Shown piece by piece: positions 54,665 through 56,682 of a stretch of 56,682 nt of DNA. Origin of the DNA: Butyrivibrio sp. (GTDB taxonomy: Bacteria; Bacillota; Clostridia; Lachnospirales; Lachnospiraceae); NCBI GenBank assembly GCA_017446685.1, contig JAFSQI010000101.1, positions 1 through 56,682 on the forward strand. The letters run 5' to 3'. Both the position numbers and the translations under genes were made by a program. How positions within the stretch are numbered: the first letter of the stretch is position 1; each line of letters starts with the position of its first letter. The notes under the pieces are model-generated. The model did not search any database. It had not been told where the DNA came from and saw only the letters and a list, made by a program, of their open reading frames with translations.

Positions 54665-56542
54665 ATGTGCGGAATTTCCGGACTTATAAAATTTAAGGGT
54701 GATGCCAGAAATAATATACACAGGATGAATGAACGCATGATTCACAGAGGTCCGGATGATGATGGCATCTTTATAAGCAGTGACAATAACGTTGCATTGG
54801 GACATAGACGTCTTTCTATAGTTGACCTGTCCAAAAATGGTGCGCAGCCAATGGTATCACACAGCGGAAGATCTGTGATGGTATATAATGGCGAGATTTA
54901 TAACAGCTTTGAAGTAAAAAAAATGCTGAAGGACGACGGTTATACAGAAAACTACAGGGGAACATCTGATACAGAGATCTTACTTGAAGCAGTTGAACAT
55001 TACGGAGCTGAAAAGGCGCTTTCCATGTGTAAGGGAATGTTTGCCATAGCTGTTTATGACAAGGAAAAAAATACTGTGACACTTGCAAGGGACAGAGTTG
55101 GAGAAAAGCCGCTGTATTACGGCATGGTAGCAGGTTCTTTTGCCTTTGCCTCTGAAATTGGGTGTCTAAAGATTGTTGACGGATTTGATAACAAAATTAA
55201 TACTGATGTTCTTGATATATATTTTACAGAAGGGTACATTCCGGCACCTTATTCTATCTATCAGGGGATAAACAAGCTTGAAGCCGGAACGGTACTGACT
55301 GTTGATGTAGGTACTCTTAAGACTACGGAAAGTGTTTACTGGTCAATGATGGAGACTGCCAGAAAGGGGCAGGAGAATCTTTTTACAGGAAGCAGGAAGG
55401 AAGCTGCAGATGAGCTTGAAAGACTCTTAAAGGAATCTATAAAGGGGCAGATGGTGGCTGATGTTCCGGTTGGAGCTTTTTTATCTGCAGGAATAGACAG
55501 CAGTACAATTGTTGCACTTATGCAGTCTCTTGCACCCGGAAAAGTCAGGACTTTTACCATCGGAATGGAAGATAAGGCTTATAACGAGGCTGTTTATGCC
55601 AAAGAGATAGCTGGGCACCTTGGAACGGATCACACTGAGCTATATATTACCGAGAAGGATGCCAAAGCTGTTATTCCAAAACTGGCATATATGTTTGGAG
55701 AACCTTTTGCTGATTCTTCACAGATTCCCACTTACCTTGTAAGTAAAATGACCAGGGAACATGTGACGGTTTCGCTTTCAGGTGACGGTGGAGATGAGCT
55801 TTTCTGCGGATATACGTCCTATGAATCTGTAAGCAGAATCTGGGGAAAAATGAAAAATATTCCTTATTGGCTTAGAAAACCTTTAAGCTCAATGGTTTTG
55901 CACAGCCCTCTGGCTTCTAAGGATATTTACAGGATAAAGGGAACACTTCTTTCTGCTGATGGACCAAGAGATATTCATAGAATGGAACATGAAACTGATC
56001 CTATAATAAAAAAGATTGCGTTAAAGCACACCGGACTTCCGTATAAATACACACAGCTTGACGGAGATTATTTACAAGAGCCCAATCATGAGATAATGCT
56101 TATGGATATGCTGGTTTACCATCCTGATGATATTCTTGTAAAAGTTGACAGGACTGCTATGGCGGTTTCACTGGAAACACGAGTGCCAATGCTTGACAGA
56201 GATGTTGTCGAATTTGCATGGAGCCTTCCACTTGAGTATCTAAGACAGGACAAGACCGGAAAGCTGGTGCTTAGAGACGTTTTATACAGATATGTTCCCA
56301 AAGAAATGATGGAGCGCCCAAAGAAGGGATTTTCCATTCCGATTGAAAAGTGGCTTTTGGATTCAGACTTAAGGGACTGGGCAGAGAATCTTCTTGACAG
56401 GGATAAAATCAGAAAGCAGGGTATACTTGACGCTGATGTAGTTGATAAAATCTGGACTGATTATACACAAAGGGGCATTTATCGCATTCAAATATGGTAC
56501 ATTCTTATGTTCCAGCAGTGGTATGAGGAAGAGTATTGTTAA
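54665..56542 (+). CDS. asnB: Asparagine-synthase-like amidotransferase (second copy)
   Basis: A 625-residue paralogue of the first AsnB-like protein, again with Cys2 (MCGISGL), HRGPDDDG and YNGEIYN. Its ATP loop reads SAGIDSS (274-280), with Ala in place of the second residue of the usual SGGxDS, while SGDGGDE is kept. It has a strong GGAGGAG site. Two amidotransferases in one glycan locus suggest two sugars or two positions to amidate. It is the last gene in the window on this strand. Confidence 0.8.
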   Translation: MCGISGLIKFKGDARNNIHRMNERMIHRGPDDDGIFISSDNNVALGHRRLSIVDLSKNGAQPMVSHSGRSVMVYNGEIYNSFEVKKMLKDDGYTENYRGTSDTEILLEAVEHYGAEKALSMCKGMFAIAVYDKEKNTVTLARDRVGEKPLYYGMVAGSFAFASEIGCLKIVDGFDNKINTDVLDIYFTEGYIPAPYSIYQGINKLEAGTVLTVDVGTLKTTESVYWSMMETARKGQENLFTGSRKEAADELERLLKESIKGQMVADVPVGAFLSAGIDSSTIVALMQSLAPGKVRTFTIGMEDKAYNEAVYAKEIAGHLGTDHTELYITEKDAKAVIPKLAYMFGEPFADSSQIPTYLVSKMTREHVTVSLSGDGGDELFCGYTSYESVSRIWGKMKNIPYWLRKPLSSMVLHSPLASKDIYRIKGTLLSADGPRDIHRMEHETDPIIKKIALKHTGLPYKYTQLDGDYLQEPNHEIMLMDMLVYHPDDILVKVDRTAMAVSLETRVPMLDRDVVEFAWSLPLEYLRQDKTGKLVLRDVLYRYVPKEMMERPKKGFSIPIEKWLLDSDLRDWAENLLDRDKIRKQGILDADVVDKIWTDYTQRGIYRIQIWYILMFQQWYEEEYC

Positions 56543-56554
56543 GTTACAATTCAG

Positions 56555-56583
56555 TTGTCAGCCAATATATAAGCGGACATAAA
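56555..56583 (+). promoter_or_regulatory. Candidate promoter after the last gene
   Basis: TTGTCA (56555-56560) and CATAAA (56578-56583) are 17 bases apart, with 5 of 6 and 4 of 6 matches. It would drive a gene beyond the window. Low confidence. Confidence 0.2.
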
Positions 56584-56620
56584 TGCTTGTTTTCGTCTAC
56601 GTCGTAATTCATAAAGATTC

Positions 56621-56680
56621 AAATACAAGAACAAGCTTCATTTCAACGTTGTTCAAAGCATTCAGCTTGTTCTTGTATTT
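56621..56680. terminator. Perfect 17-bp inverted repeat, probable terminator
   Basis: The 17 bases at 56621-56637 are the exact reverse complement of 56664-56680, with a 26-base loop between them. The right arm ends in TATTTT. It lies 78 bases after the last stop. The arm is AT-rich, so it is a weaker terminator than the one at 12003, but it could end a message in either direction. A recombination site is a less likely alternative. Confidence 0.5.
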
Positions 56681-56682
56681 TC

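Noticed and set aside
1-56682. CRISPR arrays, transposons, tRNA or rRNA genes
   Set aside because: I saw no regularly spaced repeats, no transposase-like protein and no RNA gene signature anywhere in the window.

Overview
The window is one continuous, AT-rich surface-glycan locus that reads like a low-GC Firmicute. Purine-rich AGGAG-type ribosome binding sites, AGA/CTT/GGA-rich codon use, an EpsG-type polymerase and a PglK-like flippase all point to Lachnospiraceae, perhaps near Butyrivibrio; this placement is inference from style, not from a marker gene. Almost every base is coding. I see no rRNA, tRNA, CRISPR array, transposase or phage gene, and no non-coding gap longer than about 165 bases.

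Layout. (1) 165-11958, plus strand: an initiating undecaprenyl-phosphate sugar transferase (WcaJ type), a Wzz-like chain-length protein, an EpsG/Wzy polymerase, five soluble glycosyltransferases and two multispanning (GT-C-like) transferases. (2) 12003-12043: a hairpin flanked by A and T tracts that can terminate both converging operons. (3) 14953-12063, minus strand: a PseA/WbpG-type N-acetyl sugar amidotransferase and a DUF6044/YkoS-like membrane protein. (4) 14981-15043: back-to-back promoters. (5) 15051-21718: a pseudaminic acid module with a sialyltransferase-like enzyme, a PseH-like acetyltransferase, PseI, a PseG-like hydrolase, a family-2 glycosyltransferase, PseF and a second PseG-like protein. 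(6) 21759-26367: a PglK-like ABC flippase, an acyltransferase-3 protein and a large membrane protein split by a frameshift in an A9 tract. (7) 26391-33174: GtrA, WecE aminotransferase, a GT-C-like protein, a GNAT acetyltransferase, a GtrB/ArnC-like transferase and another large membrane protein, which together look like a Gtr-type system for an undecaprenyl-phosphate-linked 4-acetamido-4,6-dideoxyhexose. (8) 33212-41776: an 880-residue O-antigen polymerase/ligase homologue, then PglF, PglE, PglC, an ATP-grasp ligase and a PglA-like glycosyltransferase. (9) 41850-56542: TviB/TviC-type enzymes for UDP-GalNAcA, a DUF2334 deacetylase-like protein, four GT4 glycosyltransferases, two AsnB-type amidotransferases and an MBOAT/SGNH acylation pair. 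A perfect 17-bp inverted repeat follows the last gene at 56621-56680.

How it fits together. Two independent initiating transferases (165-1571 and 39055-39669) and two polymerase candidates (3594-4727 and 33212-35854) suggest that at least two glycans, or one unusually decorated glycan, are made here. The right half would start on a di-N-acyl trideoxyhexose whose 4-amino group is probably acylated by the ATP-grasp enzyme rather than by a PglD acetyltransferase. It would then add GalNAcA, possibly amidated, and be O-acylated outside. Pseudaminic acid, possibly carrying an acetamidino group, and a Gtr-type side branch are further likely decorations. PseB and PseC, dTDP-4-keto-6-deoxyglucose synthesis (RmlA/RmlB), a Wzx flippase and a tyrosine kinase/phosphatase pair are not in the window and would have to be encoded elsewhere.

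The most interesting points are the split ATP-grasp version of the Neisseria PglB2 idea, the pseudaminic acid module with duplicated PseG-like proteins and a divergent amidotransferase, the Gtr-like branch built around WecE, and the A9 frameshift that could act as a phase-variation switch.
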